DNA from: Plantago elongata | Taxonomy: Eukaryota > Streptophyta > Magnoliopsida > Lamiales > Plantaginaceae | Reading direction: 5' to 3' | Length of the DNA: 64,000 nucleotides | Assembly (NCBI GenBank): GCA_036897095.1 | Contig: JAYMSP010000045.1 | Span: 1 to 64,000, forward strand | Shown: positions 49,093-59,559 of the stretch, piece after piece | Position numbering within the stretch: the first letter of the stretch is position 1 | Layout of the letters: every line of letters begins with the position of its first letter | Notes under the pieces: generated by a model | Told to the model about the DNA's origin: nothing | The model's input: only the letters and a program-made list of their open reading frames with translations | Database searches by the model: none | Program-made: the position numbers and the translations under genes

Positions 49093-50470
49093 CGCGTGCA
49101 CAAGTCAGAGCGATTTGACAGAGGATTGAAGAAAGTATGCAGCTGAGGCTTCTACTCAACTAATAAATTGAGGTTATGCTTGTAGTTGATGTTGGGAAGG
49201 TGTGAAACTAGAGATGTGACATTTATAAACAAAGTTGAACTTGAGCTGCAAGCAAATTAAGCTTGTGCGATTGTCTGAATCAGGTCAATTTCTTGGGTGC
49301 TTCCATAGATCTTGCAATCCCAATTGACTTGACTAGAATCTGTTCTTGAGGTTGAAATGTCTGAGTTTTGCCTTTTCTATTATAACTGTTTGGTTGTAAG
49401 TAGTGTATGGTGTTTCATAATTTTCTTGGTAAAAAATAAAAGCAATTTTATAACGTTGTGTTTGATAGGAATGTGTATTTAATGATTTAGATATTTGGTA
49501 AAAAATTTAAGCGAGCGGTGGTTAATTAATATTGCCCGAGAATTTCCGTCTTATTAGGTGGAATCACCATACCTCTCCAATGCAAACAACCACTTAGCAA
49601 CGTTGTATTGGTTGAGTGCGGTATGGCGCTTCACGGTCTTCTACATACAATAACACTAATTTGAATGTTTGGTTGGGAAAAAAGAAGTCGTGATTCATTG
49701 TGCCCGAGAATTTTCTTCTTTATTAAGTAGAATCACCGCACCTCACAAATGCACGATACTAGGGTGTGGACGTATTTATTTTCAATTCAATCACTAATAT
49801 GCACACATAAAACTTCTCAATTGGTCATACGTTCTACTTTCAAAACTGTAAGTTTTGGAAACTTTGGGAGTTGTCTGCAAAACTTGAGGAATCGAAGGAC
49901 TATTGTGCAAAGACTACAACAACTAAAAAGTGCTGAAATGATTTGAGTCGTTGGTTCATAACAGAAAAGGATTGATCGGACAGATGCTGCTTTTGTGACA
50001 ATTATTTGGGCGTTTATATATTTTGTTGATTTGTACTGTAAATTCAATCAATTCACTTGTAATTCCAACTGAAATCAAGAGTGAGTGAGCAACTGAGTTC
50101 GTAGATAGCTTGCATCGAAGATTACAGCTTTGATTAGAGAGTTGTGGTAGTTCGATTGATTGCAATGTAAGCTTGTATTGGTTTTCCGGTGAATTAGTGG
50201 AATCATAGTTGTTTTCTCCCGAGCAGTAGGCTGATGTGGCGTGTCGAAGCTCGTTATATCTTGTGTTGATTATTACTGTTTTGTTTTGTTCCTTGATTTT
50301 GCGTAATTGTTCGATTATTGTTCTCGTCGTCGCCATTATTATTATGATCTTAATTCTTCTTAGTTTGTTTGTGATTAATTAGTAATCCTAATAAAACAAG
50401 CACGTTTAAACTAAACTGTACTAAAAATACTTTCAAAAAGAAAATGCAAAACTCGTGAATTTGATTAATA
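49093..50470. other. Upstream region of the first small gene
   Basis: Mostly AT-rich. A diverged direct duplication occurs, with GCCCGAGAATTTCCGTCTTA ... GGAATCACC at about 49532 and again at about 49700. A 126-codon minus-strand frame beginning ATG at 50336 (listed separately) is of doubtful status. Confidence 0.45.
49956..50336 (-). CDS. Doubtful ORF, 126 codons
   Basis: It starts at an ATG after a run of ATA repeats and reads MATTRTIIEQLRKIKEQNK, followed by a Ser/Asn/Gln-rich stretch (CSGENNYDSTNSPENQY). The first 20 residues look coding-like (charged helix, no rare composition). The rest is without features. It could be the first exon of a decayed gene or the start of a retroelement protein. 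I see no homologue that I can name. Confidence 0.2.
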   Translation of the reverse strand: MATTRTIIEQLRKIKEQNKTVIINTRYNELRHATSAYCSGENNYDSTNSPENQYKLTLQSIELPQLSNQSCNLRCKLSTNSVAHSLLISVGITSELIEFTVQINKIYKRPNNCHKSSICPINPFLL

Positions 50471-51270
50471 GAGGGAATGTTAAACGCAGGACCGTTGTTA
50501 CTAAATGCATGACACATTTTTACATATTACAAAAGGTCCAACAAATTATATAAATATACAATTAGTCCCAATTTTCGTAAAATTTATCAAATTATAACAT
50601 CTTCAAAAATATATGAACGTATATACACTACGATACAATAACGTAACGAAAATCAATATTTTAAAATAATTAGTTATACTTTACAAATAATTATGAATTT
50701 GAGATGTTTATATTGTTATAATTCATATTCGTAATCGTTAATATTTATTTAATTACTTAGTATAATTAAATTAATTAACTTTTTATTAAGATTTTTTTTT
50801 AAAATTAAAAAAAACTAGAAACTGACTAGGACACATACCTGATTCTGGCCAGGACTCGGTCCTGACCAAAACCCTCCTGGCAGATTTGCTGACGAGTCAC
50901 TCCGATCGGAGCTGTGAAGCTCGAGTCGGAGTTTACAACTCCGAATCGGAGCTGTCCGATTCGGAGCTTTGACAGCTCCGACTAGAGCTTTACAGCTCCG
51001 ATCGGGGCTGTGCAACTCCGACGAGATTGTCGATCCAGTCGAGCTTCTTCTGTGGGTGGCGGAGTTCTTCATGTTCTTTTAAATTTTCTTTGATTTTTTT
51101 CGGGGTAATATGATTGGATCAAATAAATATGATTAGATTTTTTTTGGGTAAAATGTAATTATTTATAATTATAGTATTATTTTATGAATTATAATAGTTG
51201 TGGTATTATTTGTAATATATAAAAATAAATCATGCGTTTAATAAAAGTTGTCATGCGTTTAACATTACTG
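50471..51270. mobile_element. Miniature inverted-repeat element with variable GC core, copy 3
   Basis: Terminal inverted repeats of about 55 bp: left AATGTTAAACGCAGGACC ... ACTAAATGCATGACA, and right, reverse-complemented, AATGTTAAACGCATGACA ... ATTAAACGCATGA. Both then run into TTTTTAcATATTA-type sequence. Each repeat itself holds two copies of an AAACGCATGA word. Arms match copy 1 closely. The core (about 50815-51060) holds at least seven CTCCGA / TCGGAG words in both orientations, for example GACTCCGATCGGAGCTG-like palindromes. TTAATA stands on both sides of the element but no longer duplication is clear. Length is 800 bp. Confidence 0.7.
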
Positions 51271-51528
51271 TTAATATATCACATTCAATTTCTTTAATAT
51301 ATTATCGATATTTTGTCGTTACACAATCACATGTATCTATAATCTGGATTTATCATTTATGTGAACATATTATACACAAGTAAAACTTATTACATTGATA
51401 TCCCCTGTCTGAACAGATAAACAGATAAAAGCAATTTAGTTACATACATTTCCATGGCTTATCGTTGTCAAGCAATGACAGTATGTCTTAATCATGAATA
51501 ATTCTATGACTAATAATAACATAACGAA

Positions 51529-51771
51529 TCATGAAGAATCTGAAGAAGGCTCTACTGATTTAGGATGTACTTTCTTGAACATCAACACGGAGAAGAAGCA
51601 ACCAGCCCGACCAGAAGCGGTGCTTTTTCGCTTATGCTCATCTTCTTTAGCATATTTCGCCTCTTTGTGTAGACGATGATCATCATTTGCGACTTCCATC
51701 TTCATCATCTTCTCCTTATGAATTGTCCTCATCGCATAAGCTTCCGCAAGACAAGCATTACCCATCGACAT
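51529..51771 (-). CDS. Small unknown protein, member 2 of a local three-gene family
   Basis: An 80-residue protein starting MSMGNACLAEAYAMRTIHKE and ending FKKVHPKSVEPSSDSS. It shares with its two neighbours the N-terminal AEAYAMRTIHKEKM block and the C-terminal GCFFSVLMFKKVHP block. The middle is strongly charged (DDHRLHKEAKYAKEDEHKRK). The ATG at 51771 is the first in the frame and gives the same N-terminal offset to the RK/RT-[LI]H block as in the other two members. It sits 260 bases from the copy-3 miniature element. No function is known to me. Its short length and charged nature suggest a soluble regulator or adaptor, but that is a guess. Confidence 0.65.
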   Translation of the reverse strand: MSMGNACLAEAYAMRTIHKEKMMKMEVANDDHRLHKEAKYAKEDEHKRKSTASGRAGCFFSVLMFKKVHPKSVEPSSDSS

Positions 51772-51789
51772 TGCTCGTATGAGTTTCAA

Positions 51790-53686
51790 GAATCGGTCTC
51801 TGTCTCGTGGTTATCGAAGGTCTGGAAACGGAACTAGCTTTCTGTAAGCTGTAGGAGATGAAATTAAAGATCGATGTTGGAAATGTAGACTGAGTGAATT
51901 ATGAATGTGAAGGTGAGATGCATGTGTATTTATAGATGTCAATTATATGAAGGACTTGGCGAGCAAGCAAATTCTAATGAAATTGACATAATAATAGTAC
52001 CGTAAGCTTCGTAACGGATGACATGTGAATTAATTAATCATTATAATAATATATGGAATTTATCCAGTCACCAAAATGGACGTATAACGTGACTTATTGA
52101 GTGTGCATAATATTATGAGAAACTGAAGTTTGACTATTGTTCAAAAGGGCACTAGTCAATCTCGGATGCGTGTGTAGAATCTGATTATTAATCTACTAAG
52201 ATTCAAATTATTTAAGTTGTAAATTAACTTACTTCATTTCATGATCATATGGCTTAAACTGATCTGCAACTTGTTTTACTTTATAGAATCACACATGTTT
52301 CATGATGGACTTTGTTTAAAAATCACGAACATAATTATCAACGATTCGTTATAGGCCATTACGAAAATGTTACACAATATAAGAATCAATCTCCTTTAAT
52401 TTTTGTCATATACATATATCCGGTTATGCGTATTCGCGCTCACTCATAACATAACTCTATATCGATCATTACCGGGCCGTTTCACCAAATACTATATACT
52501 TGATTAATGGGAAATTCAAATACAACTAGTGTTTGTAGATCGAATTGTTGATTAATAAATGTCTTTTAGACTTGCTAACTCCAAGTTAATACTAGGATAC
52601 AAGAGAAAAAGCGTCAAGAATGACGTGAAGATGATAAAAACGTGTGGACTTGTATAAAATTGTTAATGACAAGTTGGCAGAAGCTACGTTGGAAGTACCA
52701 GAATTATAGTTTGAACTATATATCTTAAAGAAGTTAAAGTTTGTATGGCCCAAAAAAATATCCATATCTTGTGTGGACTAGGCTAGAAATGGTGTGCACT
52801 CCACGTTATATTTATAATGAGTTAGATACTAGTACCACATATGACATATAGGATATTTTAAATCTGTTGTGAAATGCGGTTAATTTGGCACTTAAAATAG
52901 AAAAGGACATTTAGCAGTACGTTCGCTCGAAATGAAACACTTGAAGAGAAGTCGTGAATTTGATTACGGAATGAACATTATTAATTGAACTCTTAATTAG
53001 AAGACGTTATTTTTCTAGGAAAAGATAATTAATTAGTTGGTAATACCTTTCTTTCCTAATTAAATTGGTGGGGTTCATTTTTTTCGGGTCTTTTGTAACT
53101 ATTACATAAATCGGTAGTCAAACAAGGACTTTATCGATAACAAATCACAGCTCAGTTGGTAAAACGTGTCAACTTCAACCAATAGATTGGGAGTTGGAGT
53201 CACATTTAACCATTTATAGAGAAAAAAGGACAAGGACTTTACATTTTCCCAACACGGGCATGAATATGATTCTGGGTTTGTTGTTCTTGATCGAAGCTTG
53301 AAGGAACGCACTATGGATCCGAACTTTAAAGGTCAAACGGAAGTTCATCTAATTTGAAGTTAAATTTCAAACACGTACATCAAGAAACGAGCTCAATTGT
53401 ACAATTTACAAAACCAACACACATTATTTATTCCTTACAGAATACATTACGGCCATACTAGCTAGCTAGTAGTAACTACAACATTTAAAGAAAACAAGGC
53501 ATGGTTGATGAAATACACACGTAGACCTTATATTTTTATACAAAGTCCTTATTTTGATACAAGCATAACAACACAAGTTCACTTAGTTTTACAAACACGT
53601 CAAAATGAACTCAAACCACACCCTCTTATCCACACACTATGTAAGAGGGTGTCGCACGACCTGAAACCTAAAAATCCGACTACTTA
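51790..53686. other. Spacer between small genes 2 and 3
   Basis: It contains the promoter of the second small gene, AT-rich sequence, and a SINE-like head at about 53148-53230. No further coding region is supported. Confidence 0.45.
53148..53235 (+). repeat. tRNA-derived SINE-like segment
   Basis: AGCTCAGTTGGTAAAACGTG is an A-box-like head and GGGAGTTGGAGTCAC is a B-box-like word about 45 bases later. A related segment lies at about 62068-62150, with CAACTCAATTAATAAAACGC and GAGGTTCGAGACTCGAG. The head is short and no tail was defined. Confidence 0.45.
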
Positions 53687-53902
53687 TCAAGCGGGGTGGA
53701 TTTTCTTGAATACCAAAGTGGATAGGCAACCACCAGTCGCACCGGAATCCATACTTCTCCTTCCTCTAGTGCTTTGGCTTCGAACTTGTTCTCCTTCATT
53801 ACGACGATTTTCGGCAGGTAGTTCAATTTTCTTCATCTTTTCGTCGTGGAGCTTTCTCATCACGTACACTTGAGTGACACCGGAATCACTTGCTGTCCAC
53901 AT
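53687..53902 (-). CDS. Small unknown protein, member 3 of a local three-gene family
   Basis: A 71-residue protein starting MWTASDSGVTQVYVMRKLHD and ending GGCLSTLVFKKIHPA. It shares VYVMRKLHDEKMKK and GGCLSTLVFKKIHP with the two neighbouring genes. The linker is rich in Arg, Glu and Ser. The first in-frame ATG is 53902. The base pattern just upstream (TTCTGTTTTGAAG before AGAATTAAAGGAGAC, and a CAGGTACGTC about 80 bases further up) fits a short intron in the 5' UTR. It has no signal peptide, membrane segment or known domain. It is the shortest of the three and lacks the Ser-rich tail. Function unknown. Confidence 0.65.
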   Translation of the reverse strand: MWTASDSGVTQVYVMRKLHDEKMKKIELPAENRRNEGEQVRSQSTRGRRSMDSGATGGCLSTLVFKKIHPA

Positions 53903-56133
53903 GTCTCCTTTAATTCTCTTCAAAACAGAACAAATTTCAAATAATACATTAGAATGAATGAATCAATGAAGCTGATTAGTAAACTCTATAGACAGACGTA
54001 CCTGAAAATCTATAGTCAGATTTTCTTAACTCAACTTTGGCTATATGTAATCTAGTTGAAATGAATTTGAGAGTGATTTGTGATTGGGATGTTCTGTTTT
54101 TCAGTTTGAGATTGATACAGATTTGTGTCAAATTTTGCTCTTGTTTGAGTTACGTTTAAGAGTAGAAGTGATCGATCACCAAGCTTATAGTCTTATAGTA
54201 TGAGTTACATACATGCAATATTAAATTTGGGTCTGATTGATTTATCTGACATTTGTCCGCTTTACAGAGGTCCATCTGGTCCGATTCGGCTAGTCATAAC
54301 ATATGGTTACATCGTTCCAAAATTTATTTATACACTATAGTCAACAAATGCAACTTAATTGCATTTCAGATTTTAAATACAAAAAATGTATGGCAACGGT
54401 GTCAGATACACTTTAGTTCAAATACAGTAAATTTGCAACTGAAGATTGTTCTCCACCACTGAAATTACTCCAATCTAATTTAATTTAATTTTTTTCAATT
54501 CAGTACGACTCAGTTATAATTTATACCTTATTTTAATTCATCAACCTAGTTTGTTCAGTAAATCTCAAGTGAAGAGAACACAATCTTAATTTATATAGTT
54601 TATATATTAATCTACAAAATATTAAAATAGAAGTGTACTAGTAAAATACAAAAAAAATAAATTAGACTCTGTTTTCTTCAATTAAAAATTTAGTTCAATT
54701 TAATCCAGTTCCATTTAATAAATTTTATTTAAAGAACACTACTTTAATATTCTTAAAAAGGGTATAAGTGCCATTATCCAGAAAATATAGTCCATTATCT
54801 TACGTGAGTGTATATCGTACCCGGCCAAGACATGTAATAAAGTTACAGAACTATTACAGCCGCATATTTTGTGTTGCATCTCCGTATCCACGTATCCGTA
54901 CACATATGAATATACTATTTAGGACATATTCGTGTCCTAATAATATGTAATTTAGGTGGTGTTAGTAAATGGTCAAGGTCAAATTGACCGGCTGGATTGA
55001 AAATCTGCTGATTTACAGAATTCCTCGAAGTGTACAATATAGTACCACTAGTTTCTTTAAAATCGTCATCCTTTGAAACTCGTAAATATGAAATTGGAAC
55101 TTTCCTTAAAATCGTCATCCTTATCTGATCCATGACCATGAATGAAGGTACAGTATATAGTGCTGTATCAAACACTGATTCAAACAAACACAAACCTACT
55201 CTAACAGCATACAAGAACGGCCAAAGGTCTCGTTTATCACTACCTCCATAACTGGATTACTATCATATTCATAGATACACTCTGCTCAGCATCCGGTTAT
55301 TAGCTAGCTTGTAAGTTACGAAGTACTAAATCTTTACGAAAGATAAACATTCGTGTAATAGAATCTAAATGCATCCAGCACCACAAAACTACAATCATCG
55401 AAGATGTAAGTTTACCTCAACAATCGTATTCATGCGAATCATAAGTAAAACAAACTGCTGGCATAAACAGATAAGTTCTATAGGACAATAGAACAATACA
55501 GCTAAACTGAGGAAAATAACAAAGACGATATACCAGCTTCCTTACATAGTAGCTTCTACACAGTGCTATTCATCAGAAGTAAAGCATCTGCTACTCCATC
55601 GTAGACAATACATAAGACATTCCAGCTCTAGAGTAGACAGCACTTAAGAACAGTGAGGATGGCCATGAAAATAGACGTATAGAATGCTCAAAGATCGACA
55701 AACAACAGCTCTGGCACAGACTCTTCTATTATGGAAAAATCCGGCAGAAATTGGCTTAGGATGCCCCAAACTACGCTATCTATATTCACAATTTTAATTT
55801 ACACAAATATAATTGCGCCATCATACAAGAGGCTAGTTACTCTCTCTTTCCCTGAAAAGAGCAGATCTACAATACAGTTGATCCTCAAGAATCTCCCAAG
55901 TGAACCGGTCAACCGGCCTTTTCCATTTTATGTCTTCTTCTTTTTCTATAATTCAGCAGGAACCAACGAAAAATTTAGCTACTAAGCCATAATATCTTAG
56001 ACCAAAGTCAGCTTAAAAGATCTGCATACTTAGTTGGCCATCATGAATGACAGCTAAGGGCTCCAATCACACTTGATGCAATCCCGAGCCAAACCTAACA
56101 GGCTAAAACATACCTCAGCTTCCACAATGAACT
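53903..56133. other. Spacer with repeats between small gene 3 and the PPR gene
   Basis: Two GAACTGAA-type repeat pieces lie at about 54470-54590 and 54660-54745. A short duplication (CTTTAAAATCGTCATCCTT and CCTTAAAATCGTCATCCTTA) lies at about 55053-55113. The last 500 bases are probably PPR 3' UTR. No gene is seen. Confidence 0.45.
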
Positions 56134-57897
56134 TCACCTCTGCAAACAATGCATAGATGGAGACTCTCCATTCCACTTAAAATCTCCACGGGCAGTGAGA
56201 ACAGTTGAGAGGATGTAATCATCAACATCAATACCCTCAGACTGCATTCTGTATATGAGCTTCAATGCTTCAGCACATTGGCCACTTCTTGCGTAAGCTA
56301 CAATCATTGCTTTCCAGGATACTAAGTTCCTCTCAGGCATGCTGTCAAATACTTGCACAGCTTCAGAGAGATATCCACATTTGGAGTACATGTGAACCAA
56401 AGCACTGCCAACAAACACGTTGGATAATGCAGGAGTCTTATACAAGGTGGAATGGATCAGTCTCCCTTGGTCAATGTCTTCAAGCTTGGCACATGCCTTC
56501 AGTGCTGATGAATAAGTAAAAGGGTTGGGTTCCACTCCTTCACCCATCATTTCTTTTAGATGCTCAAGGGCCTCGTATTCAAGACCTAGGCGAGCACAGG
56601 AAGAAATCATTGCAGTCCACGAAACCACATCTTTATCAGGAAGGTACTGGAGAACTTTAGATGCAGAAGAATAATCACCACATTTACAATAAAGCCACAC
56701 TAGTGCACTTCCTATGAAAATATTTTCAGGTGCAAAGCTCTTGAAAATTTGTGCATGCAGTTCTTTTCCAGCAGGCAGTGACCTGAGTAATCCGCAAGCT
56801 CTAAGGACGCAAACGATGGTCAAGTTGTTAGGAAGTATCTTTATTCTTTTCATCAGGCGGAAGAGATTTATGGCCTCTTCACCAAGTCCATTACGAGCAT
56901 ATCCTGCTATCATTGACGTCCATGCGATTGCATTTCTCCTTTTCATTACATCAAAAAGTGCACGTGAATCCTCAATATTGCCACACTTGGCATACATGTC
57001 AACCAAAGAAGTTTCAACATATATATCCACATCATATGCCTTCTTGACAACAGTGCAATGCAATTGTCTCCCCAGTCTTAATTCTTTTTCCTCAGCGCAA
57101 GAATTCAAAATACTAGAAACTGTAAATTCATTTGGATCAATTCCATCAGAGAGCATCTGCCCTAACAATACAAAAGCTTCCTCGCCCCGTCTATTTTGTG
57201 AACAAGCAGTGATCATGGTCGTCCAAGTAATCACATCCCTTCTCTGGACACGATCAAAGGCACGAAAAGCTGCATCTATATCACCACACTGGGCATAGAA
57301 ATGAATAATAGCAGAGTCTAATATCACATTACTCATTCCACTCTTAATTGTACGAGCATGTAACTGCCTACCGAGCTCATAATCAAACGTCCTACTACAC
57401 AAATTCAGCACACAGACATGCGTATGCTCGTTCCCATAGTACCCACCGTCAACAAAATCACCAAACAGGTGCAAAGCTTCTTTCTGTTTACCATGCTTCT
57501 CGTATCCATCAAGCATTGCAGTCCATGATACAACAGTTCTCTCTGGCATATTATCAAACACCCGACGAGCAGCCACCAAATCCCCAAACTTAACATAAAC
57601 ACTTATCAAGTTACTACCAACAAAGGCTACTGGATCTTCCTTGATAACAACACCATGGATTTTCCTAATCTCCTTAACACAAGAACACGACTGAAGCCAA
57701 TGGCCTACCGCACCAGGGTCGGTAGGGTGACTTGTCAAACTAGTCTCATATAAAACGGCATCGTTCGTACTGACCACATTGGCTGAAAGGTTGTATCTTT
57801 TTGCTTTCTTTCCGTATTCTGGTAAATAACATGGTTGTAAAGGTGGTTGGTTTCGACACAAGGGTAAGTGAGGACTGATATAAGATACCGATAACAT
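56134..57897 (-). CDS. PDM1: Plastid PPR protein, orthologue of At4g18520 (PDM1/SEL1)
   Basis: A 587-residue PLS-class pentatricopeptide repeat protein in one coding exon. About the first 60 residues (MLSVSYISPHLPLCRNQPPL ...) look like a plastid transit peptide. About a dozen PPR units follow, for example VVSWTAMLDGYEKHGKQKEA, DVITWTTMITACSQNRRGEE, ETSLVDMYAKCGNIEDSRAL and GSALVHMYSKCGYLSEAVQV. It has no E+ or DYW domain. The order and wording match Arabidopsis At4g18520, known for plastid RNA editing and processing (accD, trnK) and seedling greening. The start is ATG 57897, because the sequence just upstream (ATTTGCAG before GAATTAGG) is an intron acceptor and the reading frame there has no ATG. 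A 5' UTR intron with donor near 58305-58318 is likely. The gene looks intact. Confidence 0.9.
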   Translation of the reverse strand: MLSVSYISPHLPLCRNQPPLQPCYLPEYGKKAKRYNLSANVVSTNDAVLYETSLTSHPTDPGAVGHWLQSCSCVKEIRKIHGVVIKEDPVAFVGSNLISVYVKFGDLVAARRVFDNMPERTVVSWTAMLDGYEKHGKQKEALHLFGDFVDGGYYGNEHTHVCVLNLCSRTFDYELGRQLHARTIKSGMSNVILDSAIIHFYAQCGDIDAAFRAFDRVQRRDVITWTTMITACSQNRRGEEAFVLLGQMLSDGIDPNEFTVSSILNSCAEEKELRLGRQLHCTVVKKAYDVDIYVETSLVDMYAKCGNIEDSRALFDVMKRRNAIAWTSMIAGYARNGLGEEAINLFRLMKRIKILPNNLTIVCVLRACGLLRSLPAGKELHAQIFKSFAPENIFIGSALVWLYCKCGDYSSASKVLQYLPDKDVVSWTAMISSCARLGLEYEALEHLKEMMGEGVEPNPFTYSSALKACAKLEDIDQGRLIHSTLYKTPALSNVFVGSALVHMYSKCGYLSEAVQVFDSMPERNLVSWKAMIVAYARSGQCAEALKLIYRMQSEGIDVDDYILSTVLTARGDFKWNGESPSMHCLQR

Positions 57898-58370
57898 CGA
57901 AAAAAAGAAGCTGTTGCCTAATTCCTGCAAATGTATAAGCTTCTATGGCCTGTCTCCCCTATGACAATATTCAAAATTGAGGGTCAAAATCTAGTGCAAA
58001 CAATCCATTACCACGGTGAAGCTAATTAAGAGCAAAGTACAGTCTTTATGAGTTCAATTTCACAATTTGAGCAGTAGAGTCAAAAATTTGCAATTGAAGT
58101 AACAAACAGAAGTTGTATAAGCAAAGATTATGACTAGAATTGAAGCAATTCTAAAGGCAACAGAATAGATATGCCATTTTCTAGTGAAAAAAGCTTCTTG
58201 TATTTCTAACTATTCAGTTCTTGGTAAAGCAAAATAAGTAATAGCAGAGGTAATAATACATACACATGTAGATAATTAGAGATTGAGAGAAAGAGAAGCT
58301 AACCTGAGAGAGCTGACCTGAGCTTCGGCAATTGAAATGAAGAAGCAAAGAGAAGCTCTGTTTTTCGGTA
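57898..58370 (-). promoter_or_regulatory. 5' UTR intron and leader of the PPR gene
   Basis: On the minus strand, GAAGCTCAG before GTCAGC and CTCTCAG before GTTAGC offer two donors at about 58304-58318. The acceptor ATTTGCAG lies just before 57927. The implied intron is about 380 bases. No TATA box is evident upstream. Confidence 0.5.
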
Positions 58371-59559
58371 ACTTTTTCTTCTTTCTTTACAGTCTACTCA
58401 ATTTTAGATATTTTCAGACACCAGAAAATAAATAAATGAATAGATATTTAAGAAATTGAGATTTTGAAACACAATTGAATTTATTATTTTTCCTTTTGAA
58501 CTATTTTAATTCATATAGTTTAATTTTAAAATGTGTATCTGGATCTACAATAAATTGAGTCCGGAAGGAATGTAGTATTTCTCATTGAGTTCAAATTTAA
58601 TTACAACTTACAAGCCATCCAAAATTAATCCAATTTAATGTTTGACTTACACATGTCACACGGGTTGAGTATACGTTCAGCTCTTTAAGTTCGAGCTCAA
58701 CTCAAGTTATATGCTATGCAGTTCTACTTTTACCGTCATACATTCATTTTGCACTACAATCAATATCAATCATGCTTGAGTCAAATAGTGGGCAACTTAA
58801 GTTTACTTGAGCAAGTAAAACGATTTGTGAGTACAAACATGATACTTATATTTATAGATCCTTGTGGACCTTGGATTGGAAAGGGCTGTGATACTATTAT
58901 AATTTATAACGATTAGACCACTAATTGATTGAACTTAAATATAGGCCAGCGCTAAAATTTTAAAAGAACGCTCCGAATTAAAGAAAGGACATAGAGAACT
59001 TGTAAGAATTCAAGCGTTATTTAAGTGGATCTCATAATGCAGAAATTTAGTTTCTCGGCATGAAAATTTAGACCACGTTAAATATTTGGCTTGAAGTTCT
59101 ATAAATGTGGAAAGGAGAGAAATTCTTAAGGAATGCTTCCAACGTTTGGCACATGATAAAGCAAGAGCATGGTACCATGTATCCAATACAAACTTGCGCA
59201 AGTATGAATACTTGTGAATGTTTCCTCGTGGTTGTTTCGAGGTGGAGAAAATATTGTGAAAATTTTCTCGTAGAACATTGGTTGGATTGTAGGTCTAAAT
59301 TGCGATTATTCCAAGTGAGACGGTGTTACCAGCATGGAATTAATCGTTTGAACTACGGGTTCAAAGAATTACGATTTCAATTAAGACCGTTGTAGTGGCA
59401 TAAAATCGAGTAAGTTTCTTTGTGTCTAAACTAAAATTCTTTGTGGTAAACTGAAGGTAAAACCTAGTTATAAAGAATCCTCTATAGTTGGAGACAATAA
59501 AGAAATTATTGACTTATGAAACGTGAATTTTTAGGTCACGGAAATGCATATCCTTATGC
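58371..59559. other. Spacer leading into an LTR-element fossil
   Basis: AT-rich. The stretch from about 58920 may already belong to the decayed retroelement downstream, but I cannot assign its parts. No gene is supported. Confidence 0.4.

Noticed and set aside
56714-57298. Plus-strand 194-codon frame
   Set aside because: It is antisense to the PPR gene.
58380-58585. Possible Stowaway element before the PPR gene
   Set aside because: The right side (GAGTCCGGAAGGAATGTA) looks suitable, but no matching left end was found.
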